64,000 nt of DNA from an uncultured Francisella sp. Lineage in GTDB: Bacteria; Pseudomonadota; Gammaproteobacteria; Burkholderiales; Neisseriaceae. The stretch is from NCBI GenBank assembly GCA_943913655.1, contig CALTZA010000004.1, positions 62,001-126,000 of the forward strand. Reading direction: 5' to 3'. Under the pieces are notes generated by a model that did not search any database, was not told the origin of the DNA, and worked only from the letters and a program-made list of their open reading frames with translations. The translations under genes were made by a program, and so were the position numbers. Position 1 is the first letter of the stretch. Every line of letters starts with the position of its first letter. Positions 55,246 to 63,452 of this stretch are shown piece after piece.

Positions 55246-56254
55246 GAAGATAAAGGATAGTATGGTGTTTGGAGGTTTGTCATTTTTAGTTGTTGCTTGT
55301 ATTTTATTTTTTTTCACTGCGACCATTTTTTTGGTTGCAGATAAATCAGAATTGATTGAGGGACAAAAATTACCAGCGTTGATTGATTGGTCTTTTTTAC
55401 TCGCTATTTTGGCAGTATTTTGTTTACTGTCGGAATTTTTTAGTTTTAACACGGTTTTCTTGTTGATGAGCCTTTTTACAGGAGTGGCTTATATAGTTTA
55501 TTATTTCAATCCACTTCCTTACCAAGAAGCTTATTCTTATTTGTCAGTGTGGCATTTTGTTTATTATCTTAAAGGTTTTTTTCTCATTTTTTTAGCGATA
55601 TTTGTTATTCGCTCTTTCGTTATTGATTTAAGTATTATTCCTTCTAGTTCTATGCGTCCTGGTTTGATAGTGGGTGATTTTGTGCTGGTCAATAAATATC
55701 ATTATGGCTTGCGTCTTCCTATTACTAATCGCATGTTACTTCGTCGTCATACTGTTGCACGTGGAGATGTGATTGTTTTTGATTATCCAATCAACCCTAA
55801 GGTTCAGTATGTTAAGCGTGTGGTGGGCATCCCTGGGGATGAAGTCATATTTCGCCATAAAGAGTTAGTGATTAATGGTCAAGTCATCAGTAAAATCCCT
55901 TTGGGTACGACTTCTTATCTAGAAAATTCTTATGAGGTCAAACACCCTTATCAAATACAGGTTGAGCGCTATCGGCAAATTTTGGGGTCTCATCAATTTG
56001 ATATTTTTGAGATACCATCTCGCCCAACTTTAGAAAAAGATTCTGTGAGAGCTGATCATCCATGTCAATTATTAAAGGATGGCATGCGCTGCCATATTAC
56101 TGCAGGGCATTATTTAGTGTTGGGGGATAATCGCGATAATAGTGAAGATAGTCGTTATTGGGGATTCGTTAGTGACGATAATATCCAGGGCAAGCCGTTT
56201 TTAGTGTGGATGAACTTCAAGCAATTTTCACGTATCGGTACGCGTGTACAGTAA
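55232..56254 (+). CDS. lepB: Signal peptidase I
   Basis: LepB cleaves signal peptides on the periplasmic side of the inner membrane. The catalytic Ser is in IIPSSSMRPGLIVGDFVLV and the Lys in QYVKRVVGIPGDEV. The late block GHYLVLGDNRDNSEDSRYWG is diagnostic. At 340 residues it is longer at the N-terminus than many, with about four hydrophobic stretches (near 11-36, 51-67, 72-92 and 107-128). This differs from the two membrane helices of E. coli LepB. It starts inside the lepA end. Confidence 0.94.
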   Translation: MIKNKKIKDSMVFGGLSFLVVACILFFFTATIFLVADKSELIEGQKLPALIDWSFLLAILAVFCLLSEFFSFNTVFLLMSLFTGVAYIVYYFNPLPYQEAYSYLSVWHFVYYLKGFFLIFLAIFVIRSFVIDLSIIPSSSMRPGLIVGDFVLVNKYHYGLRLPITNRMLLRRHTVARGDVIVFDYPINPKVQYVKRVVGIPGDEVIFRHKELVINGQVISKIPLGTTSYLENSYEVKHPYQIQVERYRQILGSHQFDIFEIPSRPTLEKDSVRADHPCQLLKDGMRCHITAGHYLVLGDNRDNSEDSRYWGFVSDDNIQGKPFLVWMNFKQFSRIGTRVQ

Positions 56255-56288
56255 AAGTAAAATGAATAGTTTTTTTGGACTACGAAAA

Positions 56289-56792
56289 TCATTTACTTGG
56301 CTTTTTAGGTGCAAATAATAGCCATAATGCGCAACAGACCATCAGCGATAGCAGTCCTAAGCTCCATAATGACAGTGGTATTCCCGCTATTTTTTCCACG
56401 ATAGCACATTGCCCAGAACCAGCAAACACTTTTGCTAATGCGTTATTCCATGAATGATGTTGCAACAAAAAATTAAGACCAGGACTGCAAGCGGATAGCT
56501 GAGCTGGTAAACTTTGCAAATAGATCTGTCTGCCTGCTGCAACAATGCCAAAGACGATTGCTGATAAAAGTAGTAATGTGACCCATGTACGCAGCAACTG
56601 TTTTTGATAAGGCAAAAAAAAGATAATCAATGCCAGCAGCGTACTTAAAATGACAGAGAGGCGTTGGAAAATACACAGCGGACAAGGTTCGTAGTGAAAA
56701 CTATATTGCAGGATAAAAGAAGTGATAGTACCAAGAAGAGAGAGTAATAAAATGACGACGACAAGGCGTTGTTCTAATTGAGACTTAGTCAT
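56289..56792 (-). CDS. dsbB: Disulfide bond formation protein B
   Basis: DsbB reoxidises DsbA and passes electrons to ubiquinone. Four membrane helices are seen. The first periplasmic loop has CPLC (EPCPLCIFQRL), and the second has the cysteine pair in LSACSPGLNFLL and SGQCAIVEKIAG. Length is 167 residues (E. coli 176). It is convergent with lepB and lies 26 bases downstream of hscA, where fdx would be expected in a standard isc operon. It may be read as the last gene of the isc transcript. Confidence 0.94.
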   Translation of the reverse strand: MTKSQLEQRLVVVILLLSLLGTITSFILQYSFHYEPCPLCIFQRLSVILSTLLALIIFFLPYQKQLLRTWVTLLLLSAIVFGIVAAGRQIYLQSLPAQLSACSPGLNFLLQHHSWNNALAKVFAGSGQCAIVEKIAGIPLSLWSLGLLSLMVCCALWLLFAPKKPSK

Positions 56793-56818
56793 AAAAATCC
56801 TTTTTCATACTTCTGCTT

Positions 56819-58657
56819 TTATAATGTGCTGATATGTTCGCCAGATAATGCTTCCTTGATTGCTTGATCCATACGTCGAGCAGCAAAATCTTCTGTGGCA
56901 TCATTCAACTTTCTAAGAGTTGTACGGATAAGATCACTATCCTGTGTTTGACAGCTGTTTTCTAGGGCAGCTATCGCCTGCAAAATACTATCCATTTCCT
57001 TAGAACTTAGCAAGTGCGCATCTTTTTCTAGAGCAGAATTGATTGCAGATAATATTCTTTGCGCTTCGGTTAAAATCTCTTTTAGTACTCTTTGTTTCGC
57101 ATCTTCCTTAGCATGCTGATAAGAGTTTTTGAGTATCGCTGTAATGGTTTTTTCATCCAAACCATAAGAAGGCTGTACAGTAATTTTTTGTGTGATACCT
57201 GTATTTTTCTCTTGTGCGAAAACGTTGAGTAATCCATTGGCATCGATTTGGAAAGTCACGATGATACGTGCTTGCCCTGCGCCCATTGCAGGGATTTGGT
57301 GCAAAGTAAATTTAGCAAGACTGCGGTTATCAGCAACTAATTCACGCTCTCCTTGCACCACGTGAATTATCATGGCAGTTTGACCATCTTTAAAAGTAGT
57401 AAATTCCTGTGTTTTAGAAATAGGGATGGTGCTATTACGGGGGATAATTTTTTCCATTAAGCCGCCATAGGTCTCAATTCCCAAAGAAAGAGGGGTCACA
57501 TCAAGCAGCAACCAATCCTCATTAGACTGAGCTTTGCTTAAAAGTTCTGCTTGTTTGGCAGCACCAACAGCCACAACTGTTTCAGGATCAAGATCAGTGA
57601 GGAGTTTTTTAGGAAACAACTGTTTTAAGGTGTTTCTCACGTGAAGCATGCGACTTGCCCCTCCTACCAAAATAACACCATCAATTTCCTGAGTAGATAA
57701 GTCACAATCTCTTAAAACTTGCTGCACAGAATTCATGCTCTGTTCAACCAAATGAGCAGTACCTTTAAAAAAATCTGCGCGAGATAGTGATATTTTTTTA
57801 CCAAATATGCTCACTGTGGTCTGATTTTTTTTACTTAAACTTTCCTTGGCCTTTCTAGCTGCTATTTTAAGCGTTTGCATTTTTTCTATCTTAAGCGAAG
57901 AAAAATCATATTTTTTTAACCACAGCGAGACAATGCTATCGTCAAAATCATCTCCCCCTAATTGAGTGTTACCGCCAGTTGCCAGTACTTTAAATAGACC
58001 TTTGGTAAGCTTTAATACAGAGACATCAAAAGTTCCGCCGCCTAAATCATAGACAAGAAAATGACCAAGTGAATGGTGTTGTAAACCATAAGCAATTGCC
58101 GCAGCGGTGGGTTCATTGAGTAAACGAAGTAGGTCGATACCAGCTAATCTAGCGGCATCTTTGGTGGCTTGCCGCTGTGCTTCATTAAAATAGGCAGGGA
58201 CGGTAATGACAGCTGAGCCAATATTTGTTTGACCCAATGTTTGTTGCGCGCGCTTGAGTAATGCTTGGAGAATATCGCAAGAAACCTCAACAGGGGTTTT
58301 GTTGCCTTGTTTGGTCTGATACTCAATAATATGTGCATGATTGGTAAAGCGGTAAGGAAACTTGCTCTGATCAATTTCAAAAGACGCTTTGCCCATCATC
58401 CGTTTTGTCGAACTAATAGTATTGCCAGGATCGCTAATGCGATGTTGCAAGGCTTTTTTTCCCACTAATATTTCATTTTCACCATAATAGACTACAGAGG
58501 GTAGGTATGAGCAGCCTTCTTCATCCGTCAGACATTTTACTGTACCATTGTGTGAGATGGCGATTAGGCTATTAGTTGTCCCTAAATCAATTCCTAAGGA
58601 GAACTGGCCAGTTTTATCAAGCTTGGACTGTGGTTCGGCAATTTGTGTAATAGGCAT
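56819..58657 (-). CDS. hscA: Fe-S protein assembly chaperone HscA
   Basis: HscA is the Hsp70 that binds the LPPVK motif of IscU and helps cluster transfer. The ATPase domain has GIDLGTTNSLIA, VYDLGGGTFDVSVL and ILVGGASRMLHVR. The substrate domain has LLLDVTPLSLGIETYGG. At 612 residues it is near E. coli HscA (616) and lacks the long G-rich C-tail of DnaK. The IscU here carries the matching LPPVK. It follows hscB by 21 bases. Confidence 0.95.
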   Translation of the reverse strand: MPITQIAEPQSKLDKTGQFSLGIDLGTTNSLIAISHNGTVKCLTDEEGCSYLPSVVYYGENEILVGKKALQHRISDPGNTISSTKRMMGKASFEIDQSKFPYRFTNHAHIIEYQTKQGNKTPVEVSCDILQALLKRAQQTLGQTNIGSAVITVPAYFNEAQRQATKDAARLAGIDLLRLLNEPTAAAIAYGLQHHSLGHFLVYDLGGGTFDVSVLKLTKGLFKVLATGGNTQLGGDDFDDSIVSLWLKKYDFSSLKIEKMQTLKIAARKAKESLSKKNQTTVSIFGKKISLSRADFFKGTAHLVEQSMNSVQQVLRDCDLSTQEIDGVILVGGASRMLHVRNTLKQLFPKKLLTDLDPETVVAVGAAKQAELLSKAQSNEDWLLLDVTPLSLGIETYGGLMEKIIPRNSTIPISKTQEFTTFKDGQTAMIIHVVQGERELVADNRSLAKFTLHQIPAMGAGQARIIVTFQIDANGLLNVFAQEKNTGITQKITVQPSYGLDEKTITAILKNSYQHAKEDAKQRVLKEILTEAQRILSAINSALEKDAHLLSSKEMDSILQAIAALENSCQTQDSDLIRTTLRKLNDATEDFAARRMDQAIKEALSGEHISTL

Positions 58658-58678
58658 AGATCAATGTCAATAGAAATA

Positions 58679-59170
58679 TTAAGAAGACAGTTTTTGTTTG
58701 CGGTACAAAGCTTCCTGCAGCAATTTTATAAAATATTTGGCTTTATGAATTGCTTCGATGGCTACTGGCCAATTTTCTTTGGCCATAGCACAACGTAAAA
58801 TATCCTTATTTTTATCATCCATAGTACGTAAAGATAGTATAAAGTCTGTTATTTCTTGCGCATTTTGACAGTTGTCTAAATGTTCTCTTAACTCAAATTG
58901 TTGTGTTAATAAGGCCGGGCTATGCAAGGTATTTTGTGGATTATAGGGCACATGATGTAGGGAAAGTAAATATTCTGCTCGTTTGATAGGGTCTTTTAAG
59001 ATTTGATATGCATCATTTAATTGCATAAATAGCTTTGAAGACTGCATGTGATGAAAGCTAGCTTGATCAGGGTGATAGATAGAGGCAATTTTTTCAAAAT
59101 GCTGTTCTAAGACATCTAGGGAAATATCATAATTTTCCGGCAACTTAAGTAATTTAAAATAATTAAGCAT
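58679..59170 (-). CDS. hscB: Fe-S protein assembly co-chaperone HscB
   Basis: HscB is the J-protein that brings IscU to HscA. The J-domain has the HPD motif (IYHPDQ), followed by the C-terminal helical IscU-binding part (QQFELREHLDNC). I chose ATG 59170 (MLNYFKLLKLPENYDI), which aligns with MDYFTLFGLP of E. coli and starts five bases after iscA. An upstream in-frame start at 59206 would lie inside iscA. The product is 163 residues. Confidence 0.92.
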   Translation of the reverse strand: MLNYFKLLKLPENYDISLDVLEQHFEKIASIYHPDQASFHHMQSSKLFMQLNDAYQILKDPIKRAEYLLSLHHVPYNPQNTLHSPALLTQQFELREHLDNCQNAQEITDFILSLRTMDDKNKDILRCAMAKENWPVAIEAIHKAKYFIKLLQEALYRKQKLSS

Positions 59171-59175
59171 AAATT

Positions 59176-59502
59176 TTAGACGTAAAAACTTTCGCCGCAA
59201 CCACAATCACCCTTACTATTAGGGTTATTAAAAACAAAACTTTTCTGTAAGCCATTGTGCTTATAGTCAAGTTGCACACCATCTAAATACACCAAACTTT
59301 TTGGATCAACAAAAATATGCACACCTTCACTTTGAAAGATTTGATCATCTTCTTCTGGCTCGTCAACATATTCTAAGGTATAGGCAAGACCTGAACAACC
59401 GCTAGTACGAACACCAATACGAATTCCCACACCCTTTCCGCGATTTAATAGGCATTTTTTAACATGTTCTGCTGCTGCAGACGAAAGAATAATCATTGTC
59501 AT
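59176..59502 (-). CDS. iscA: Iron-sulfur cluster assembly protein IscA
   Basis: IscA is an A-type carrier. The three cysteines are in RTSGCSGLAYTLEYVDEPEE and DCGCGESFYV. Length is 108 residues (E. coli 107), and the sequence closely follows E. coli IscA. The first ATG shares one base with the iscU stop; a second ATG two codons later is equally possible. It acts with IscU, IscS and the second A-type protein at 36400. Confidence 0.95.
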   Translation of the reverse strand: MTMIILSSAAAEHVKKCLLNRGKGVGIRIGVRTSGCSGLAYTLEYVDEPEEDDQIFQSEGVHIFVDPKSLVYLDGVQLDYKHNGLQKSFVFNNPNSKGDCGCGESFYV

Positions 59503-59888
59503 TACCTTTGTTTATTTTTATTTCTATAATCTTCAACAGCTGCTTTAATGGCATCTTCTGCCAGCACGGAGCAATGAATTTTTACAGGGGGTAAAGCGAG
59601 TTCTTCAGCAATGGCACTATTTTTGATAGTGAGCGCATCTTGCACACTTTTTCCTTTGACCCATTCTGTAACCAGAGAGGAAGAAGCAATGGCAGAGCCA
59701 CAACCATAAGTTTTGAACTTAGCGTCTTCAATGATTCCTTGCTCATTAACTTTGATTTGTAATTTCATCACATCCCCACACGCAGGAGCACCTACCAATC
59801 CGGTTCCTACTTGTCGATCATTTTTGTCCAGAGAACCAACATTGCGCGGGTTTTCATAATGGTCTATTACTTTGTTACTATAAGCCAT
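59502..59888 (-). CDS. iscU: Iron-sulfur cluster scaffold IscU
   Basis: IscU is the scaffold on which clusters are built. Cysteines are in GAPACGDVMKLQI (37), KTYGCGSAIASSS (63) and IHCSVLAEDA (106), with Asp 39 between. The LPPVK motif read by HscA is present next to the last cysteine. Length is 128, as in E. coli. It follows iscS by 18 bases. Confidence 0.97.
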   Translation of the reverse strand: MAYSNKVIDHYENPRNVGSLDKNDRQVGTGLVGAPACGDVMKLQIKVNEQGIIEDAKFKTYGCGSAIASSSLVTEWVKGKSVQDALTIKNSAIAEELALPPVKIHCSVLAEDAIKAAVEDYRNKNKQR

Positions 59889-59906
59889 GGTTTTTACTCC
59901 CTAGTA

Positions 59907-61118
59907 TTATTGAAGATCTGTCCAAGTATAATTTTTTAAATCAATGCCTTCTACATACATCTCCCACAGAGGAGATAATTCTCTTAACTTGATGACTTTT
60001 TCTTTAAGTAAGTGTGCCGCATAAGTAATTTCTTCTTCTGAGTTAAAGCGACCAGTACTAATGCGTAAAGAACTGTGTGCCAATTCATCATTGCGACCTA
60101 GAGCACGTAATACATAAGAAGGCTCTAAAGTAGCAGAAGTACAGGCTGACCCGCTGGATACTGCTAACTCTTTGACTGCCATCATCAAACTTTCTCCTTC
60201 CACAAAATTGAAGCTGACATTAATATTTTGCGCAATGCGTTGTTCTAAATCACCATTAATATACACTTCGGGTAAATCTTTTAATCCAGCAAGAAATATC
60301 TCTCTAAGATGTAGAGCTTTGACGTTATCTGCTTGCATTTCTTTTTGAGCAATAGCATATGCTTCTCCCATTCCCACAATTTGATGTGTTGCAAGTGTCC
60401 CACTACGCATACCCCGCTCATGTCCGCCACCTTGTATCTGAGCAGCGATTCTTGCGCGAGGTTTGCGTCTGACATAAAGTGCGCCAATTCCTTTTGGACC
60501 ATAAATTTTATGAGCATTCATGCTCATCAAATGAATATTATGTTGTCGCATATCTATTGGAATTTTGCCGCAAGCTTGAGTGGCATCCACGTGAAAAACT
60601 AGTTGATGTTCACGGCATAATTCACCAATTTTTTGAATTGGTTGAATTACGCCAATCTCATTATTGACCCACATTACAGAAACTAAAATAGTATCTTGGC
60701 GAATAGTTTTTTCCAGTACATCTAAAGAAATTAATCCATTTTCTTCTACATCTAAATAGCTGACTTCATAACCTTGACGCTCTAACTCACGCATGGTGTC
60801 TAATACTGCTTTATGCTCTGTTTTGACCGTAATTAGATGTTTGCCCCTGTTGCTATAAAATTGTGCTGTTCCTTTAATCGCTAAGTTATCAGATTCTGTG
60901 GCTCCAGAAGTAAAAATAATTTCTTTAATATCAGCATTGATTAAAGAAGCGATTTGTTCACGTGCTTTTTTAACGGCTTTTTCCGCCTGCCAACCAAATG
61001 TATGACTACTACTGGCCGGATTACCATAAATATCACTTAGATAAGGGATCATTTTATCTCGCACTCGTGGATCCACACGAGTGGTGGCTGCATTATCTAA
61101 GTAGATGGGTAGTTTCAT
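59907..61118 (-). CDS. iscS: Cysteine desulfurase IscS
   Basis: IscS takes sulfur from cysteine for Fe-S clusters, tRNA thiolation and other uses. The PLP lysine is at residue 204 (SMNAHKIYGPKG) and the reactive cysteine at 326 (SSGSACTSATLEPSYVL). I chose ATG 61118 (MKLPIYLDNAATT), the E. coli-like start, giving 403 residues; an ATG two codons upstream at 61124 is also possible. Either start lies within the end of iscR, so coupling is likely. Confidence 0.96.
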   Translation of the reverse strand: MKLPIYLDNAATTRVDPRVRDKMIPYLSDIYGNPASSSHTFGWQAEKAVKKAREQIASLINADIKEIIFTSGATESDNLAIKGTAQFYSNRGKHLITVKTEHKAVLDTMRELERQGYEVSYLDVEENGLISLDVLEKTIRQDTILVSVMWVNNEIGVIQPIQKIGELCREHQLVFHVDATQACGKIPIDMRQHNIHLMSMNAHKIYGPKGIGALYVRRKPRARIAAQIQGGGHERGMRSGTLATHQIVGMGEAYAIAQKEMQADNVKALHLREIFLAGLKDLPEVYINGDLEQRIAQNINVSFNFVEGESLMMAVKELAVSSGSACTSATLEPSYVLRALGRNDELAHSSLRISTGRFNSEEEITYAAHLLKEKVIKLRELSPLWEMYVEGIDLKNYTWTDLQ

Positions 61119-61569
61119 GCTCATGATGAGTGTGATTAATGGGTATTTTTTTAGTTAATATTTTTTGTGCGGAGAAATTAGCTGCATCATAAAGAGAGGT
61201 ACCATAAAAGAAATCATCCAACATCTTTTCTAAACCATACCAAAAGTGATGGCTAAGACATATATGTCCTTTGTGACAAGTACCATTACCTTTACAGGTA
61301 GTTACCTGCCAGTCATCTTCAACAGTGATGATTACTTCGGCGATTTTAATTTCTCTAGGGTTTCGACTAAACACATAACCGCCCCCGGGGCCACGTACGC
61401 TTTTGACTAGCCCAGCTTTACGCATTTTCCCAAAAATTTGCTCCAGATAATGAATGCTTACCCCTTGTCTTTCATGGATTGCGGCCAAAGTGACAGGCCG
61501 ATCATTAGAGTAAAGACAAAGATCAAAAAGAGCAATCACAGCATTTTTCCCGCGTGTCGTTAATCTCAT
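61093..61569 (-). CDS. iscR: Iron-sulfur cluster regulator IscR
   Basis: IscR is an Rrf2-family repressor that senses Fe-S supply through its own [2Fe-2S] cluster. The winged helix is in LTTRGKNAVIALFDL and IHYLEQIFGKMRKAGLVKSV with RGPGGGY. Cluster cysteines are spaced C-x5-C-x5-C (TTCKGNGTCHKGHICLSHHFW) with the ligand histidine after them. Length is 158 (E. coli 162). It heads the isc operon. A type 1 IscR palindrome overlaps its own promoter, implying autorepression. Confidence 0.96.
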   Translation of the reverse strand: MRLTTRGKNAVIALFDLCLYSNDRPVTLAAIHERQGVSIHYLEQIFGKMRKAGLVKSVRGPGGGYVFSRNPREIKIAEVIITVEDDWQVTTCKGNGTCHKGHICLSHHFWYGLEKMLDDFFYGTSLYDAANFSAQKILTKKIPINHTHHEHETTHLLR

Positions 61570-61604
61570 GATTTTTTTTAGATTTAATTAACCGCTATTA
61601 CTGT

Positions 61605-61633
61605 AGTCTACAATAGTTGACTAAGTTAGTCAA
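61605..61633 (-). promoter_or_regulatory. Sigma-70 promoter of the isc operon
   Basis: On the minus strand, TTGACT (61633-61628), a 17-base spacer and TAGACT (61610-61605) make a good promoter. The predicted start lies about 30 bases before the iscR ATG. The -35 and most of the spacer lie inside the IscR palindrome, so binding would block RNA polymerase, as at the E. coli iscR promoter. Confidence 0.72.
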
Positions 61634-61637
61634 CTAT
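61613..61637. promoter_or_regulatory. IscR type 1 operator
   Basis: A 25-base inverted repeat, ATAGTTGACT-AAGTT-AGTCAACTAT. The two ten-base arms are perfect reverse complements, and it fits the E. coli type 1 consensus (ATASYYGACT-RWWWY-AGTCRRSTAT) at all but one central base. It ends 43 bases before iscR. Binding by the [2Fe-2S] form of IscR is known for this motif; here it is inferred. Confidence 0.85.
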
Positions 61638-61709
61638 TTGGTTTTACTTTACTGTTATTAGGAGAATGCTGGGATAGTGTTCGCATAAGTTACTCAATAA
61701 CTGGATATT

Positions 61710-62486
61710 TTAAGCTTGTCCATATTTGGGAGAAATAGTTAGAATTTCGTAGCCTGTTTCAGTGACTAAAACTTCATGCTCCCATTGTGCCGATAGAGAG
61801 CGATCCTTAGTCACTACTGTCCAACCATCGTTTAAAATGCGTAAATGGCGCTTACCTTGGTTAATCATCGGTTCAACGGTAAAAATCATTCCTGGTAACA
61901 AGATTGGTCCAGTATCCCTTTGACCATAATGAAGTACTTGGGGAGGTTCATGGAATTGGCGGCCTACACCATGTCCGCAAAACTCTCGCACCACTGAGTA
62001 ACCATTTTGTTGCGCGTGTTGTTGGATTACGTAGCCGATATTGCCCAGATGTACCCCAGCCCTAACTTGGGTAATGCCTAACATCATACATTCATGAGTG
62101 ACATTAATCAGGCGCTGTGCCGCAGGGGATACTTCACCCACTGTAAACATGCGGCTGGTATCACCATGAAAACCGTCTTTGATGACAGTTACATCGATGT
62201 TGATGATGTCGCCTTTTTTTAAGAGTTTGTCGTTGGGTATGCCATGGCAAATCACATGATTAACTGAAGTACAAATTGATTTGGGGAAAGGAGGCTGACC
62301 ATAATTAAGAGGCGCTGGAATGGTACCTTGTATATCCAATTGATAGCGGTGACATAAGTCATTGAGTTCATTGGTGGTCACGCCTGGTTTAATAAAAGGC
62401 TCAATATAATCAAGTAGTTGTGCAGCAAGACGACCTGCTAAACGCATTTTTTCAATTTCTTCGCTATTTTTAATGGGAATTGTCAT
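61710..62486 (-). CDS. map: Methionine aminopeptidase, type I
   Basis: Map removes the starter methionine from nascent proteins. Metal ligands are the two aspartates in NIDVTVIKDGFHGDTSRMF, His in FCGHGVGRQFHEPPQV, Glu in FTVEPMINQ and the last Glu in WEHEVLVTE. Length is 258 (E. coli 264). The ATG overlaps the trpC stop by four bases. No rpsB or glnD is adjacent, unlike in E. coli. Confidence 0.96.
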   Translation of the reverse strand: MTIPIKNSEEIEKMRLAGRLAAQLLDYIEPFIKPGVTTNELNDLCHRYQLDIQGTIPAPLNYGQPPFPKSICTSVNHVICHGIPNDKLLKKGDIINIDVTVIKDGFHGDTSRMFTVGEVSPAAQRLINVTHECMMLGITQVRAGVHLGNIGYVIQQHAQQNGYSVVREFCGHGVGRQFHEPPQVLHYGQRDTGPILLPGMIFTVEPMINQGKRHLRILNDGWTVVTKDRSLSAQWEHEVLVTETGYEILTISPKYGQA

Positions 62487-63271
62487 TGTTGATCTCGATT
62501 AATTTTTTTAAGCTTTCTTCTATTATCTTTTCGCTGCATTAAATATTGGCCGATCAAAAAAATATAAATCCCCTTTTTTGTCACTAGGCGAATATCTTTA
62601 GAAGAGCGAACGCCACTTTCACAGACAATGAATTTATGTTCAGGAAGTTCTTTTTTTAATTGGATGCGGCGACTAATATCGGTTGTAAAGTATTGTAAGT
62701 TAAGGTTATTAATACCAATGATAGGAGAGCGACACTTTTCTATTTTTTTAATATCCTCTTGATGGTTAATTTCTATTAATACGTCCAAGCCAAGGTCATG
62801 AGCTTGCTCTTCAAATTCTTGTAATTGTGCTGCAAAGACATTAGCAAGCAGTAAAATAGCATCAGCATATGTAAGTTTTCTTTCAAAAACTTGATAATCA
62901 TCAATGATAAAATCTTTGCGTAGCAAGGGTAAGGAACGAAATGCTTGCACTTTCTTAAGATAAGTTAACCTTCCCCCAAAATATTTTTCGTCAATCAAAA
63001 TAGATAAGCAGCACGCACCACCTTGAATATAGCTTTGTACATTATTTAAAAGATTAAAATCCTCTCTAATCGAATCATGAGAGGAACTTTTCTGTTTGAT
63101 CTTAGCAATAATGGCAACTTGCTTTTTCTGTGCCCTATTAACAAGAGTTTCTGTAAATGAACTAGCAGAGGACCTAGGTTTGCTCAGGTGTGCTTTAATT
63201 GCTGCAAGAGATTGTCGATTTTTTACTTGCTTTATTTCTTCGCGTTTATGTTCAATAACTCTTTTTAGCAT
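62483..63271 (-). CDS. trpC: Indole-3-glycerol-phosphate synthase, catalytic Glu lost
   Basis: TrpC closes the indole ring in tryptophan synthesis. The barrel is clear: SILIDEKYFGGRLTYL, LLRKDFIIDDYQVFE (Lys kept), LDVLIEINHQ (Glu kept), IIGINNLNLQ (Asn kept) and VCESGVRSSKDI (Ser kept). But the first active-site strand reads IIAKIKQKSSSHDSIREDF where functional enzymes have 'IIAEIKxxSPSxG'. The catalytic Glu is Lys 57 and the PSKG phosphate loop is gone. A later GE is GQ. The 262 residues are uninterrupted, but the protein is probably dead, consistent with the trpE pseudogene. ATG 63271 has AAGG upstream; a GTG at 63277 overlaps that site. Confidence 0.85.
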   Translation of the reverse strand: MLKRVIEHKREEIKQVKNRQSLAAIKAHLSKPRSSASSFTETLVNRAQKKQVAIIAKIKQKSSSHDSIREDFNLLNNVQSYIQGGACCLSILIDEKYFGGRLTYLKKVQAFRSLPLLRKDFIIDDYQVFERKLTYADAILLLANVFAAQLQEFEEQAHDLGLDVLIEINHQEDIKKIEKCRSPIIGINNLNLQYFTTDISRRIQLKKELPEHKFIVCESGVRSSKDIRLVTKKGIYIFLIGQYLMQRKDNRRKLKKINRDQQ

Positions 63272-63452
63272 ACTCACCTTGCCATTTCCTTGGTAATCGC
63301 TATATTTTCCAGATTGTACCCGTAAGTGTCAGCAGTAACAATAATTATTAATTTAATAGTAACAAACTCTGGAACTTAATTAAGAGAAATGATTTAAACA
63401 AAGTTAAATAATAATATTTAGATTGGTATGGATACAAAGGAAGAAAATTTTC

